64,000 bases of DNA from Streptococcus cuniculi. Lineage in GTDB: Bacteria; Bacillota; Bacilli; Lactobacillales; Streptococcaceae. The DNA is taken from assembly GCF_001921845.1 (NCBI RefSeq), contig NZ_MSJM01000002.1, positions 1-64,000 on the forward strand. The letters are read 5' to 3'. This document shows, piece after piece, positions 31,529-41,405 of the stretch. How positions within the stretch are numbered: position 1 is the stretch's first letter; the number at the start of each line of letters is the position of its first letter. Below the pieces are notes generated by a model. That model ran no database searches, had not been told where the DNA came from, and saw nothing but the letters and a program-made list of their open reading frames with translations. The translations under genes were made by a program, and so were the position numbers.

Positions 31529-32404
31529 ATGTTGAATCGTTTTACAAAAATGGCAGTCCTTAGTCTTGCCTGTCTAGGTTTTTTAACGGCCTGTGGTCAG
31601 AACAATACTCGTACAGTTGACCAAGCCATTACCGTCGTGTCTCGTGAAGAAGGATCTGGAACGCGTGGTGCCTTTATCGAGCTATTTGGCATCGAAGGAA
31701 AAGATGCAGCAGGCAATAAAATCGATCGCACAACTGCAAAGGCCATTGTCACCAATTCAACTGCGGTGATGTTGACGACAGTTGCTGGTGATTCTAGCGC
31801 AATCGGTTATGCTTCGTTAGGCGCCTTGGATGAAAGCACTAAAACACTCGAAATCGATGGTGTAGCACCAAGCGTAGAAACCATTACATCGGGTCGCTAT
31901 AAAATTGCACGTCCTTTCAATATTGTCACCAAGAGCTCCGTTAGTGAGGCTGCACAAGATTTTATGTCCTTTATTCTTAGCACAGATGGTCAGGCTATTG
32001 TGGAAAAGACAGGCTATATTCCTGTTGCGGCAAGCACAGCTTATCAGGCTACAGCAGGTTCTGGAAAGGTCGTTGTTGCTGGATCTAGTTCTGTTAACCC
32101 GGTGATGGAGAAATTGAAAGAAGCCTATCAGGGGGCAAATGCTGGCGTGACAGTCGAAATTCAACAAAGCGACTCTTCAACAGGCGTAACGAGCGTTATG
32201 GAAGGAAGTGCTGACATTGGGATGGCTTCGCGGGAGTTGAAAGAGTCAGAAACAGCAAAAGGTGTGTCTGCAACGGTCATTGCAAGAGACGGTATTGCGC
32301 TCATCGTCCATAAAGAAAATCCCCTATCCGGACTAAGTATTCAGCAAGTGCAGGATATCTACACTGGTAAAGAGGGGCAATGGTCCACCTATATTTCAGA
32401 CTAA
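31529..32404 (+). CDS. pstS: Phosphate-binding lipoprotein PstS, circularly permuted
   Basis: A 291-residue lipoprotein with lipobox LTAC (lipidated C22). The domain order is unusual. The segment with VVSREEGSGTRGAF, normally the second half of PstS, comes first (about 35-165). The segment with VVVAGSSSVNPVMEK and ADIGMASRELK, normally the first half, comes last (about 180-291). I recall the same order in the pneumococcal PstS paralogue SP_1400, so it is probably an inherited streptococcal form. It captures phosphate for PstCAB. Confidence 0.9.
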   Translation: MLNRFTKMAVLSLACLGFLTACGQNNTRTVDQAITVVSREEGSGTRGAFIELFGIEGKDAAGNKIDRTTAKAIVTNSTAVMLTTVAGDSSAIGYASLGALDESTKTLEIDGVAPSVETITSGRYKIARPFNIVTKSSVSEAAQDFMSFILSTDGQAIVEKTGYIPVAASTAYQATAGSGKVVVAGSSSVNPVMEKLKEAYQGANAGVTVEIQQSDSSTGVTSVMEGSADIGMASRELKESETAKGVSATVIARDGIALIVHKENPLSGLSIQQVQDIYTGKEGQWSTYISD

Positions 32405-32414
32405 GGGGAGTTTC

Positions 32415-33260
32415 ATGCGCCAATTTAGAGAAGTCGGAATGCAAGCAGTCTTTTTGATGACTGCCTGTCTCTCCGTGTTATCCGTTGTTTTTATTTGTAT
32501 CTTCCTCTTTTCAGCAGGCTTGCCAGCCATTCAGAAAATCGGCTGGGGCAACTTTCTCTTAGGCTTAGAATGGAGACCGTCAAATCAGATTTTTGGTATT
32601 TTGCCCATGATTATCGGCTCTGTCTATGTGACGGTAGGAGCCTTGTTAATCGGTGTGCCGATTGGGATATTCACGTCCCTGTACTTAGCGTTTTTTTGCA
32701 AGGAGAGATGGTATCCTTTCTTTAAAAGAGCGGTGAGCCTGATGGCAGGGATTCCGTCTGTCGTGTATGGGTTCTTTGGCTTGGTTGTTTTGGTGCCCTT
32801 TGTGCGGCAGTACATCGGTGGTCATGGAATGGGAGTGTTAACAGCCTCTATCTTGCTTGGTATCATGATTTTACCCACGATTATCAGTGTGTCAGAAGCA
32901 GCCTTGCGGGCCGTTCCAAAAGCCTATTACCAAGGAGGATTGGCCTTAGGAGCCTCTCATGAACGCAGTATTTTCTTCATCGTTTTACCAGCAGCCAAGC
33001 GAGGTATCTTAGCGAGTATCATTTTAGGGTTAGGAAGAGCGATGGGCGAGACGATGGCTGTTATCATGGTGGCCGGTAATCAGGCCCTGATTCCTACTTC
33101 CTTGACCTCTGGCGTGCGAACCCTGACGACCAATATTGTGATGGAGATGGGGTATTCAACAGACTTGCACCGGGAAGCGCTGATAGGAACCGCAGTAGTC
33201 CTCTTTCTCTTCATTCTGCTGATTAATACGACTTTCTACATGATTGATAAAAAGGAGTAG
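32415..33260 (+). CDS. pstC: Phosphate ABC transporter permease PstC
   Basis: A 281-residue permease with about six helices. The Pst signature GIPSVVYGFFGLVVLVPF and the coupling region ALGASHERSIFFIVLPAAKRG are present. It pairs with PstA. Only 10 bp separate it from pstS and 5 bp from pstA. Confidence 0.95.
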   Translation: MRQFREVGMQAVFLMTACLSVLSVVFICIFLFSAGLPAIQKIGWGNFLLGLEWRPSNQIFGILPMIIGSVYVTVGALLIGVPIGIFTSLYLAFFCKERWYPFFKRAVSLMAGIPSVVYGFFGLVVLVPFVRQYIGGHGMGVLTASILLGIMILPTIISVSEAALRAVPKAYYQGGLALGASHERSIFFIVLPAAKRGILASIILGLGRAMGETMAVIMVAGNQALIPTSLTSGVRTLTTNIVMEMGYSTDLHREALIGTAVVLFLFILLINTTFYMIDKKE

Positions 33261-33265
33261 CCATC

Positions 33266-34117
33266 GTGTCATTTTTTAAACAAGCATCTAGTCGGGATCC
33301 TTTGTCTTTCGTTTTGAGATGGCTGGTCTATCTCGCAGCGGGCTTGGCCGGACTAGCAACCAGTTTTATTGTGGTCTACATTCTCTTGAAAGGCTTGCCT
33401 TATCTCCATTTGGACTTGTTTTCATGGACGTATTCTAGTACAAATGTGTCTATGTTACCTGCCTTGTTGAACACCGTTTTGATGTCAGTCCTTTCCTTAG
33501 CGCTTGCTCTTCCCATCGGCATTGGTGCTTCTATTTATTTGACGGAATATGCTAGTAGCTCTCATCCTCTAGTGACAGTAGTTCGATTGGCAACTGAAAC
33601 CCTGTCAGGGATTCCCTCTATTGTCTACGGCTTGTTTGGAGCCTTGTTCTTTGTCAAGTTCCTCCACATGGGATTGTCGATGATAGCAGGGGCAGCTACC
33701 CTAAGCATTATGATTTTGCCCTTAATCATGCGGACGACAGAGGAAGCCTTACTGTCAGTTGAAGAGGGATACCGCGAGGGGAGTTTTGCTCTTGGGGCTG
33801 GAAAATTACGAACGATTTTTCGAGTGGTATTGCCTTCAGCCCTACCAGGTATTTTCTCTGGTATTGTCCTTGCCTTGGGGCGTGTCATCGGAGAGTCGGC
33901 AGCCCTTATCTTTACAGCGGGTACTGTAGCAGAGGTGGCAAGTCGTTTAACAAGTTCTGGTCGAACGCTTGCTGTACACATGTATGTGATTTCAGGAGAA
34001 GGGATGTATGTCAATCAAACCTATGCAACGGCAGTTGTTCTCTTGCTTCTCGTCATTGTCATGAACCTGTTATCTGAATGGATTGTAGGAAGGTTAGGAA
34101 GAAATAGATATGAGTAA
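33266..34117 (+). CDS. pstA: Phosphate ABC transporter permease PstA
   Basis: A 283-residue permease with about six helices and the matching signature [16 protein letters not shown], plus the coupling region [19 protein letters not shown]. It uses a GTG start after aaggagtag. It overlaps pstB by 8 bp. Confidence 0.94.
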   Translation: MSFFKQASSRDPLSFVLRWLVYLAAGLAGLATSFIVVYILLKGLPYLHLDLFSWTYSSTNVSMLPALLNTVLMSVLSLALALPIGIGASIYLTEYASSSHPLVTVVRLATETLSGIPSIVYGLFGALFFVKFLHMGLSMIAGAATLSIMILPLIMRTTEEALLSVEEGYREGSFALGAGKLRTIFRVVLPSALPGIFSGIVLALGRVIGESAALIFTAGTVAEVASRLTSSGRTLAVHMYVISGEGMYVNQTYATAVVLLLLVIVMNLLSEWIVGRLGRNRYE

Positions 34118-34859
34118 ATTAAGTATTCAACAGTTGAATTTGCACTATGGAGATTTTCAGGCCTTGAAACAAATCAATCTGGAAATTCCAAGCAATAAGA
34201 TTACCGCCTTTATCGGCCCCTCTGGTTGTGGAAAATCCACCCTTTTAAAAAGTTTGAATCGAATGAATGATTTGGTCAAGAATTGTCATATCAAGGGGCG
34301 CATCCTTTTGGATCAGGAGGATATTTACCAAGAGATGAAGACGACTGTTCTTCGTAAAAAGGTAGGGATGGTCTTTCAAAAGCCCAATCCATTTCCGATG
34401 AGTATTTATGACAATGTTGCCTACGGCCCACGCACGCATGGCATTCACAAAAAAATGGAGTTGGATCAACTAGTGGAGCGTTCCCTCAAGCAGGCAGCCA
34501 TCTGGGATGAAGTCAAGGATCGCCTCAACAAGTCGGCGCTAGGTCTATCAGGAGGCCAGCAACAGCGCCTCTGTATTGCGAGAGCCTTAGCGATTGAGCC
34601 AGAAGTGTTGCTGATGGATGAGCCGACCTCCGCTTTAGACCCAATCTCGACAGCCAAAATCGAGGAACTGGCCTTGGAGTTAAAGCGGGACTACACCATC
34701 GTCATGGTGACCCACAATATGCAGCAGGCCTTGCGGGTATCAGACCAGACAGCCTTCTTCTTGCTGGGAGAAGTGGTTGAATATGATAAGACTAGCCAAC
34801 TCTTTAGTATGCCTAAAGACGCGCGCACAGAAGATTATATTACAGGGAGGTTCGGTTAA
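34110..34859 (+). CDS. pstB: Phosphate ABC transporter ATPase PstB
   Basis: A 249-residue ATPase with Walker [10 protein letters not shown], signature [14 protein letters not shown] and Walker [13 protein letters not shown]. It powers PstSCA phosphate uptake. Its last base is shared with the phoU start codon. Confidence 0.95.
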   Translation: MSKLSIQQLNLHYGDFQALKQINLEIPSNKITAFIGPSGCGKSTLLKSLNRMNDLVKNCHIKGRILLDQEDIYQEMKTTVLRKKVGMVFQKPNPFPMSIYDNVAYGPRTHGIHKKMELDQLVERSLKQAAIWDEVKDRLNKSALGLSGGQQQRLCIARALAIEPEVLLMDEPTSALDPISTAKIEELALELKRDYTIVMVTHNMQQALRVSDQTAFFLLGEVVEYDKTSQLFSMPKDARTEDYITGRFG

Positions 34860-35503
34860 TGCGCTCACGTTTTGAAAGTCAGCTCGAAGCCTTACAGAAA
34901 GATATGATGTATATGGGAGGCTTGTGTGAAGAAATGATTGCCCGTTCGGTTGACGCATTAAATGGACCAGGCCAGTTGGATGAGGCGATGATTCAACAAA
35001 CCTACCAGCAGATGGAAGCGTTGGAGCAAGCCATTGAAGCTCATTGTCTCAAATTACTCTTACGCCAACAGCCAGTTGCCCGCGACTTACGGACAGTTTC
35101 CTCCGCCCTAAAAATGGTCTATGACATGAAGAGAATTGGCGCCCAGTCATCAGAAGTAGCAGATCTCATCAGTCACACTACCATGATTCAGCTAGTAGAT
35201 GAAATTCCCTTGATTAAGAAAATGGCAGAGCAGGTCAGCCAGATGGTGGTTGGAAGTATTGATGCCTTTGTGAAAGAAAGTGATGTCCTAGCCCAAGAAG
35301 TCATCGCAAAAGACGATACAGTTGACCAATATTTTGGTACAATAAAAGAAAAACTGGCCAGTTATTTAGGAATGCAGTCTGCTAATGGAGACCAGGCCAT
35401 TGACTTATTGATGATTGCCAAGTATCTGGAGAGAATTGGAGACCATGCGGTCAATATCGCTAAATGGGTCCAGTTTGCAATCACAGGTCAATTAGAAGGG
35501 TGA
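34859..35503 (+). CDS. phoU: Phosphate signalling protein PhoU
   Basis: A 214-residue helical protein made of two PhoU repeats. Metal-cluster motifs are visible as AHCLKLLLRQQPVARDLR in the first repeat and MIAKYLERIGDHAVNIA in the second. It restrains the Pst transporter and the partner kinase when phosphate is ample. It lies between pstB and the two-component pair, which fits this link. Confidence 0.95.
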   Translation: MRSRFESQLEALQKDMMYMGGLCEEMIARSVDALNGPGQLDEAMIQQTYQQMEALEQAIEAHCLKLLLRQQPVARDLRTVSSALKMVYDMKRIGAQSSEVADLISHTTMIQLVDEIPLIKKMAEQVSQMVVGSIDAFVKESDVLAQEVIAKDDTVDQYFGTIKEKLASYLGMQSANGDQAIDLLMIAKYLERIGDHAVNIAKWVQFAITGQLEG

Positions 35504-35507
35504 AAAA

Positions 35508-36185
35508 ATGATCTACTGTGTAGAAGATGATGATGACATTCGAGAACTAATGCTCTATAGCCTTAAAACCGCTGGTTTTGAGGCTAAGGGCTTTCCAGAG
35601 GCAACTCGTTTTTGGGAGGCCTTGAGAGAGCAGCTCCCAGATTTGATTATCTTAGACGTGATGATGCCTGGTCAGGATGGGGTATCCATCCTCGAAGAAT
35701 TGCAGAAAAATGCATCGACCCGTCAGGTGCCCGTGATGATGGCGACAGCCAAAGGAACAGAATTTGACAAGGTACAAAGTCTGGATTTAGGGGCAGATGA
35801 CTACTTGGTCAAGCCTTTTGGAATGATGGAAATGATTTCTCGTATCAAGGCTGTCCTCCGCCGTGTCCAAAAAACGCAAGAAAAAGAGCGCGTGCACTAT
35901 GGACTCATCGAGCTGGATCTGGCTCGGTATCGGGTAGTTGTTGAGGGGCAGAAGCTAGAGCTGACATTGAAAGAGTTTGAATTGTTGAGGTTGCTCGTTC
36001 GAGCGCCGCAGAGAGTCTTTACCAGACAGGAACTGTTGGATAGGGTCTGGGGACAGGATTTTCTCGGAGAAACTCGAACCGTGGATGTTCATATTGGAAC
36101 CTTACGGCAAAAACTGGGACCTGCTGCTGGCTATATTAAAACTATCAGGGGTGTAGGTTATCTCTTGGAGGTCGAAAATGACTAA
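35508..36185 (+). CDS. pnpR: Phosphate response regulator, PhoB/PnpR type
   Basis: A 225-residue OmpR/PhoB-family regulator. The receiver domain has acidic residues VEDDDDI, phospho-acceptor D50 in ILDVMMPG and lysine in DYLVKPF. The winged helix is C-terminal (about 130-222). It probably binds the Pho box upstream of pstS. It overlaps the kinase gene by 8 bp. Confidence 0.92.
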   Translation: MIYCVEDDDDIRELMLYSLKTAGFEAKGFPEATRFWEALREQLPDLIILDVMMPGQDGVSILEELQKNASTRQVPVMMATAKGTEFDKVQSLDLGADDYLVKPFGMMEMISRIKAVLRRVQKTQEKERVHYGLIELDLARYRVVVEGQKLELTLKEFELLRLLVRAPQRVFTRQELLDRVWGQDFLGETRTVDVHIGTLRQKLGPAAGYIKTIRGVGYLLEVEND

Positions 36186-37830
36186 GAAAATCTTTCGTGC
36201 TATTTTCCTATCGACCATGGGGATTTTTCTTGGGACGGTCCTCCTTATCTTGGGCTATCTCTTCCACTATTTTTCTGACTTACAGTTGGAGCAATTGAGC
36301 ACCCAGACTAGCCTGATGGCTCAAGCGGTAGAGCAAGATGGCTTTCATTATTTAAGAGAACTCGATAGCAAGGGACTCCGCATCACTTGGATTTCTCCTG
36401 ACGGTGGGGTTCTCTATGATTCGGAGAAATCAGTAGACCAGCTAGGCAATCATGCAGACCGTGAGGAAGTAAGAGAAGCCAAAGAGCTAGGCATGGGGCA
36501 CAGTATCCGACAATCAGATACCCTTACCCAGCGCTGGCTCTATTCAGCTCAACGATTGGCAGATGGAACGGTGCTTCGCTTATCCCTATCCCAACAAACG
36601 ATTTGGGTTTTGTTGGGGCAGTTGATTCCTTGGCTAGGCTTACTTTTTGTCCTGTCCAGCCTAGTGTCGCTCTTTATTGCTAAGAGAATCTCTCACAAGC
36701 TATTGGAACCCCTTGAAAAATTGAATCTCGAAAAACCGTTTGAAAATGATGTCTATGTCGAGCTGTCTCCTCTGCTGAAACGCCTGGAGCAGCACCAGAC
36801 CCAATTGGCAGAAAAGGAAGCCTTACTCCAACAAAAAAGGGAAGAATTTGACACCATCATTTCAAAAATGAAAGAGGGCATGGTCATCGTAGACAAAGAG
36901 GGCTACTTGGTTTCTTACAATGGCGCAGCGGGGCAGCTCTTGGAGTTAGACAAATCGAGCATCGGCCACCTCATTCCAGCTTTTTCCCGCCATATAGGAC
37001 TGAAAGAAATCTTGGAAGCTGGCTTGACCGGTCAAAAAGCCGAGAGAATTTTTGAAGTTGGAGACAGACAAAGCAAGGTGCTCATTCGTCCTATTTGGGC
37101 AGAAGCAGAGCAGACAGGTGCCGTCATTCTCTTTTTTGATGTGACAGAGCAACACTATTTAGACAAGCTCCGAAGGGAGTTTACAGCAACAGTCTCCCAT
37201 GAATTGCGGACCCCTTTGCATATTCTATTTGGCTACTCCGAAATGCTCCAATCAGGCCTTGCTTCTCCAGAAAACGTTCAATTATTTTCTACGAAAATCT
37301 ATCAAGAGAGCAAACGGATGATTCAACTAGTAGAGGATATGTTACAACTAGCCCAGTTAGATGAGGGAGGAAAAATTCATAAAGAGGTAGTCGATATGAC
37401 CAGCCTGACCGAGCAGGTATTAACTGGATTAAAGGAAAAAATCAAGCAGAAAGGACTTTCGTTGACCTTGAAAGCTGATACCATTTTCTATAAGGGAAAT
37501 CCAGCTCTCTTACAATCCATCCTCTACAATCTTTGCGACAATGCAATCAAATACAATAAGGAGCAGGGAAAGATAAGCGTTGAATTGTCACAATATGAGG
37601 ACACTCTGGTCCTTCAAGTAGCAGATACGGGGGTGGGAATTGCCAAGGCTGACAAGGAACGAATCTTTGAACGCTTCTATCGGGCAGACAAGAGCCGCTC
37701 TAAACAGGTGGGAGGAACAGGATTAGGTTTATCCATTGTCAAGTATGCCTTACAAGTCCACGGCGCAAGCATTGAGGTAGATAGCCTCTTAGACCAAGGC
37801 ACGACCATGACGGTGACCTTCCCTGTTTAA
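36178..37830 (+). CDS. pnpS: Phosphate sensor histidine kinase, PhoR/PnpS type
   Basis: A 550-residue kinase with two membrane helices (about 8-30 and 142-164), an extracellular loop between them and a PAS-like domain (about 225-320). The dimerisation domain holds the phospho-histidine near H341 in ATVSHELRTPLHILF, and the ATPase has DNAIKYNKEQ, DTGVGIAK and GGTGLGLSIV. It is the partner of the regulator just upstream and ends the operon. Confidence 0.92.
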   Translation: MTKKIFRAIFLSTMGIFLGTVLLILGYLFHYFSDLQLEQLSTQTSLMAQAVEQDGFHYLRELDSKGLRITWISPDGGVLYDSEKSVDQLGNHADREEVREAKELGMGHSIRQSDTLTQRWLYSAQRLADGTVLRLSLSQQTIWVLLGQLIPWLGLLFVLSSLVSLFIAKRISHKLLEPLEKLNLEKPFENDVYVELSPLLKRLEQHQTQLAEKEALLQQKREEFDTIISKMKEGMVIVDKEGYLVSYNGAAGQLLELDKSSIGHLIPAFSRHIGLKEILEAGLTGQKAERIFEVGDRQSKVLIRPIWAEAEQTGAVILFFDVTEQHYLDKLRREFTATVSHELRTPLHILFGYSEMLQSGLASPENVQLFSTKIYQESKRMIQLVEDMLQLAQLDEGGKIHKEVVDMTSLTEQVLTGLKEKIKQKGLSLTLKADTIFYKGNPALLQSILYNLCDNAIKYNKEQGKISVELSQYEDTLVLQVADTGVGIAKADKERIFERFYRADKSRSKQVGGTGLGLSIVKYALQVHGASIEVDSLLDQGTTMTVTFPV

Positions 37831-37860
37831 CCCCATTTATTTCGCAACAGTTTCATCACC

Positions 37861-37910
37861 AAAACACTACAGAAAAGATGTCACATTGACAGACCTTCTG
37901 TAGTGTTTTA
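37861..37910 (+). terminator. Terminator after pnpS
   Basis: Long stem aaaacactacagaa / ttctgtagtgtttt. It marks the end of core genome before the accessory block. A short frame at about 37939-37989 (ending FTLGGNH) looks like a toxin-linker scrap but is too small to call. Confidence 0.85.
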
Positions 37911-38015
37911 TACTATAGTATGAAGGGCTAGTATAGTAGGCATTGGCCGGAGCATGGACGGGCAGTTCACTCTAGGTGGCAATCATTAGAAACAGTGTTT
38001 GGGTGGTAAATATTT

Positions 38016-38678
38016 ATGGAGAAGATAATACAGACAAGAGGAAGTTTTCATTTTTTAGAAAGAGATGGGAGACGATTTCTAATTGATAATCGTACTCTAG
38101 TCCCTAAGTCATATTTCTGGTTTGCTTTCAAAAAGCAATTGACGGCAGATATGTATGAAATAGACCCGAACGATACGAGGTTTGAGATTCAACATTCGAA
38201 TACTGGGACAATGACATTTGTGATTATTTCTCAATCGATTGTGAGACTAGCATCAAATGTATTAGAAGATTTATTTATCCAAGTTGGATATAGTAATCAG
38301 ATTATCTTTAAGTTGTTTATGGTTCTAGTGGCACTAGTGGTCAGTTATCTTATATATATCCTTACATTTCAAAGTGAAAATAAAAACTTCGAAGTATTTT
38401 TGACGAATCACCCAAAGCGATTTAGCGTAACATTAGCTACCGATGGAAAGAGAAATTTTGGTCTTGGACCAGTCTTTGTATCCCTGACAATAGGAAGTTT
38501 GGCATGGTACTTGTTAGGAGAAGATACTGTTTTGATTTTAGTTGGTTTATTCTCATTTTTAAGCTATGTATTTACTTGGAAAATCTTACCAATTGCTATG
38601 GCATATCAGTATCACAAACTTACGATTGAAGAGATTCGTCCAACAGTTCATTCTGAAATACAAAAAATTAGGGGCTAA
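38016..38678 (+). CDS. DUF443-like multi-pass membrane protein, candidate immunity protein
   Basis: A 220-residue protein. The N-terminal part (about 1-80) is a soluble beta-rich region with RRFLIDNRTLVPKSYFWFAF. Helices follow at about 90-120 and 150-200. This layout resembles DUF443, the tandem five-helix family that includes the TsaI immunity protein protecting S. aureus from the type VII toxin TspA. It is the first gene of the accessory block and is followed 4 bp later by a related gene. The role as immunity protein is inferred from family and context. Confidence 0.6.
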   Translation: MEKIIQTRGSFHFLERDGRRFLIDNRTLVPKSYFWFAFKKQLTADMYEIDPNDTRFEIQHSNTGTMTFVIISQSIVRLASNVLEDLFIQVGYSNQIIFKLFMVLVALVVSYLIYILTFQSENKNFEVFLTNHPKRFSVTLATDGKRNFGLGPVFVSLTIGSLAWYLLGEDTVLILVGLFSFLSYVFTWKILPIAMAYQYHKLTIEEIRPTVHSEIQKIRG

Positions 38679-38682
38679 ACGT

Positions 38683-39357
38683 ATGAAAAAACAGGCCGAA
38701 TTAAGACTAACATTTAGGCAATCAACCATCGGGTGTTACCAAATCGTGGAAGTCTCTGACGGTAGACGATATGTGATGGATACGAGTACGGTCATGCCAA
38801 AAACTTTTTTCTGGGGAGCTTTGCCTGCGGAGGTAAGTGCTGATATAGTTGAATTGCGCTATGATAATCACGAATTTGAATTGCCATTGAGACCACCGAT
38901 GGATACGACTTTAGCTGCGGTTATGGCGCAACCGATTGTAAAGATTCTTGATGGTCTATTTAGAAGTGTGTTTGGAAATTATAATCTTAGTCAGCAAGTC
39001 CTTGTAAAATTAATTCTCTTTATACTGTCTATGGTTATAGCATACCTTGTTGTTTTATACTCTTTAAAGCGGGCGCATCAAAGAGCTTCAGCGAAACTAC
39101 CTAAAGATGTTAAGCATAAGCGGATGATTTTTAAGACAAATGGGAAACGGGATTATACTGGCTACTTTGCTTTAGTTTTAAATCTTATCTGTCTAGCATT
39201 CTATTTAGGAATAAATGATGGCGCAGAAGGAGGGCTACTAGTGGTCAATGGCCTCATTTCATTACTGACTTTTATAATATGCAGAGCAATGTTGCCGATA
39301 TCAGCTGAATATCGTAGAGAAGTTTTACTATTTGATAAAATAATAGATGTGGAATAA
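38683..39357 (+). CDS. DUF443-like multi-pass membrane protein, candidate immunity protein
   Basis: A 224-residue paralogue of the preceding protein. Both share a D-G-R-R pattern, then a phrase ending in PK-x-FFW/YFW (here TSTVMPKTFFWGALP). A soluble N-terminus is followed by about four helices. I chose ATG 38683 after agggg, because the longer frame from 38566 lies inside the upstream gene. Tandem copies suggest protection against several variants of one membrane toxin. Confidence 0.6.
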   Translation: MKKQAELRLTFRQSTIGCYQIVEVSDGRRYVMDTSTVMPKTFFWGALPAEVSADIVELRYDNHEFELPLRPPMDTTLAAVMAQPIVKILDGLFRSVFGNYNLSQQVLVKLILFILSMVIAYLVVLYSLKRAHQRASAKLPKDVKHKRMIFKTNGKRDYTGYFALVLNLICLAFYLGINDGAEGGLLVVNGLISLLTFIICRAMLPISAEYRREVLLFDKIIDVE

Positions 39358-39372
39358 AGAAAGTGGAAGCGA

Positions 39373-40140
39373 ATGAAAAATAAAATAAAAAAGATGAGTC
39401 CAATAAAAGTGGAGAAATGTTATCGAACGAGTCGTCTTGTATTTGTGATAATGTCACTATCGTTATTAATAGCTACGGTGTATTTTGGAGTACAAAAATT
39501 AGATTTTATCATGTATATTTCGTTTTTTCTCGCATGTGTGCTAGTCATTCTTTATCCATTATATTTATGGCAGTTTCTACAAGGCTTACTGTGTATGGCG
39601 ACAGAAGAACTAGACCCTTTGCGAGCAATCCAGAGTATGTCTAACATAAAAGCAGATAAAGGAGATTGGGCCTTTATCAATTATTCCTATCTTTACTTGA
39701 TACTTGGTGAATTTGGACGCTCTCATGATTACCTTGCTCGCATAAAAGTAAAAAAACTACAGGGAAAATATCTTGTTTCTTTCTGGTTTATCAGTAATTT
39801 CCTTAGTATTTTGCAAGGTCAAGAACTAGATAGTGATGTTTTTCGACAAAAAATGGAATCAGGGAAATTCCGAACTACTAGAGAGAAATCACTTGCTCAT
39901 GAAAAATTCCAAGTTCTCCAAGCTATTTCAGATATTGAATCTGGTCAGGTCAACTCTTACTTTGAGACAGCAGAAGCAAAGAATAATTTGGATAAGCTGA
40001 TATATCAATTTTACCAAGCCAAAAATCAAGTGTTGCTTGGAAATGCGGATAAGGCCAAAGAACTTTTTGCGACAGTAGCACATTCCAATAATGACATTTA
40101 TTTTGTCCAAAAGGCTAGGGAGTATCTGAAAGAGAAGTAA
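39373..40140 (+). CDS. Two-helix membrane protein with a TPR-like cytoplasmic domain
   Basis: A 255-residue protein not recognised by name. Two hydrophobic segments (about 20-40 and 45-70) are followed by a helical domain (about 85-255) with repeat-like phrases such as FINYSYLYLILGEFGRSHDYL and KNQVLLGNADKAKELFATVA, which look like tetratricopeptide repeats. It lies between DUF443-like genes and a toxin fragment, so an immunity role is possible but not shown. Confidence 0.55.
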   Translation: MKNKIKKMSPIKVEKCYRTSRLVFVIMSLSLLIATVYFGVQKLDFIMYISFFLACVLVILYPLYLWQFLQGLLCMATEELDPLRAIQSMSNIKADKGDWAFINYSYLYLILGEFGRSHDYLARIKVKKLQGKYLVSFWFISNFLSILQGQELDSDVFRQKMESGKFRTTREKSLAHEKFQVLQAISDIESGQVNSYFETAEAKNNLDKLIYQFYQAKNQVLLGNADKAKELFATVAHSNNDIYFVQKAREYLKEK

Positions 40141-40160
40141 AGAGAGATAATATTTACTAA

Positions 40161-40381
40161 GTAGGTATAGGAGGTGCAAAGGCTGGAGCGGCGGGATACC
40201 TATACCAATTGTTGGAACGGTATCTGGAGCTGTAACAGGAGCGGCAATTGGAACATTAATTGGAGCTGGGGTAGGTATTGGAATATCTGTAGTGATGGAT
40301 ATGGATTTTGATTTTCTGAAGAATAAATCCATCAATGATTGGGCAAAAGATGGTTTAACAACCTTACTAGGAGGAAATTGA
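40161..40381 (+). pseudogene. C-terminal remnant of a glycine-zipper toxin
   Basis: Two frames joined by an indel near 40185-40195 encode a glycine-rich hydrophobic tail. Frame one gives VGIGGAKAGAAG, then frame two gives IPIVGTVSGAVTGAAIGTLI and ends with DWAKDGLTTLLGGN. Glycine-zipper segments of this kind end membrane-acting toxins. No N-terminal part exists. Its stop codon overlaps the next gene's ATG (ATGA at 40379-40383), the usual toxin-immunity junction. Confidence 0.6.
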
Positions 40382-41082
40382 TGGTAAAGAATAAATCAAT
40401 GAAGAAACAAAATAAAGAACGCTACCATGGACCTTTGATTACCAATGGAGTTCAATTAAGCTATATCAAGGTCTATCCATGGATAAATTTACCTCCCTGT
40501 ATCTTCCTATATTTTGCAGCTGGTTTTGGAGATACTATTGGATTCATTAAAGGAGTTTTAGGGATTTGCATACTGATTAATCTAATCAGCGTTGCTTGTT
40601 CATTATTTATGAAGTGGTTAAAGATTAGCACTCAGCTTATTTATTTCTTAATAGCCCTCTTTGTAACCACCACACTTATTTGGACTGATTTTTTAGGATT
40701 ACTAATGGTAGTTGCAAACGGCCAATCCATTAGTGCTAACTCATTTTACCAATCACGGCTAGCTTTTATTTATAGTTTCCTACTAACAATTTTATTTGTC
40801 GCAATGCTCTTTGTTTACAGCTATTTCTACCGCAGGGATAGCAGGACAAATGGCGCTTATCGTAGCAAGGAAGCTAAGTTCAACAGTTGGGATAACCCTT
40901 TGTTTAAACGAATCCCGAGTAACTTTTGGCTTATTTTCGGGCTTGTCTTTACTGTCCCGTCCCTTCTAACAGGACATCTTCAAAATCTTTTTGGTTTCGT
41001 TCTAGGGATTTTACTGACCGTAACCTTCCCCGCAGTGATTGTGGATGCTGTCTATGCGGCTATCTATGAAAGGAAGAGTTGA
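40381..41082 (+). CDS. Multi-pass membrane protein, candidate immunity partner of the upstream toxin tail
   Basis: A 233-residue protein with about five or six hydrophobic helices. I chose ATG 40381, after aggagg and overlapping the toxin stop, rather than TTG 40339. The C-terminal 60 residues (FWLIFGLVFTVPSLLTG onward) match a gene fragment at 60506-60700. No known family is recognised. Position and coupling argue that it protects against the adjacent membrane toxin. Confidence 0.6.
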   Translation: MVKNKSMKKQNKERYHGPLITNGVQLSYIKVYPWINLPPCIFLYFAAGFGDTIGFIKGVLGICILINLISVACSLFMKWLKISTQLIYFLIALFVTTTLIWTDFLGLLMVVANGQSISANSFYQSRLAFIYSFLLTILFVAMLFVYSYFYRRDSRTNGAYRSKEAKFNSWDNPLFKRIPSNFWLIFGLVFTVPSLLTGHLQNLFGFVLGILLTVTFPAVIVDAVYAAIYERKS

Positions 41083-41125
41083 CCATGATTAGTGAAAATA
41101 TTTTTAAAATATAAACAGGTGACAT

Positions 41126-41365
41126 ATGGAACTAAAAAAGAGAAAACTGAGCATTTTACAATTAATAGGTTATGAAGAAGAATTACCTTTTAAATTATCT
41201 TGGGAAAATCTTTGTCTATTAATCTATGAATTGGGTCAAAAATTTATGGTTGATATGATAGATATTGTTTATTTTGATGGTCCAGTATATTTTAAAATGT
41301 ATCCTTTTGCGACAGCAGTACCTAGTAAGACACTAATCTTTTCTACTTTTGGTATTATAGAATAG
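41126..41365 (+). CDS. Small hypothetical protein, perhaps truncated
   Basis: A 79-residue frame starting MELKKRKLSILQLIG. The last codons fall inside a short repeated leader (41353-41405) that also precedes the paralogue at 50467, so its natural C-terminus may have been replaced by recombination. No family is recognised. Confidence 0.4.
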   Translation: MELKKRKLSILQLIGYEEELPFKLSWENLCLLIYELGQKFMVDMIDIVYFDGPVYFKMYPFATAVPSKTLIFSTFGIIE

Positions 41366-41405
41366 TCGTGAGCATAATAGTAGGATAAGTACAGGTTGGT
41401 GAGAG
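41353..41405 (+). repeat. Leader repeat shared with 50411-50466
   Basis: tattatagaatagtcg followed by similar bases through acaggttggtga precedes both mosaic membrane-protein genes (41406 and 50467). The repeat shows that upstream sequence was duplicated with the gene. Confidence 0.7.

Noticed and set aside
37921..38015. Toxin tail ending FTLGGNH after the pnpS terminator
   Set aside because: Too short and without a supporting immunity overlap to be called a feature.
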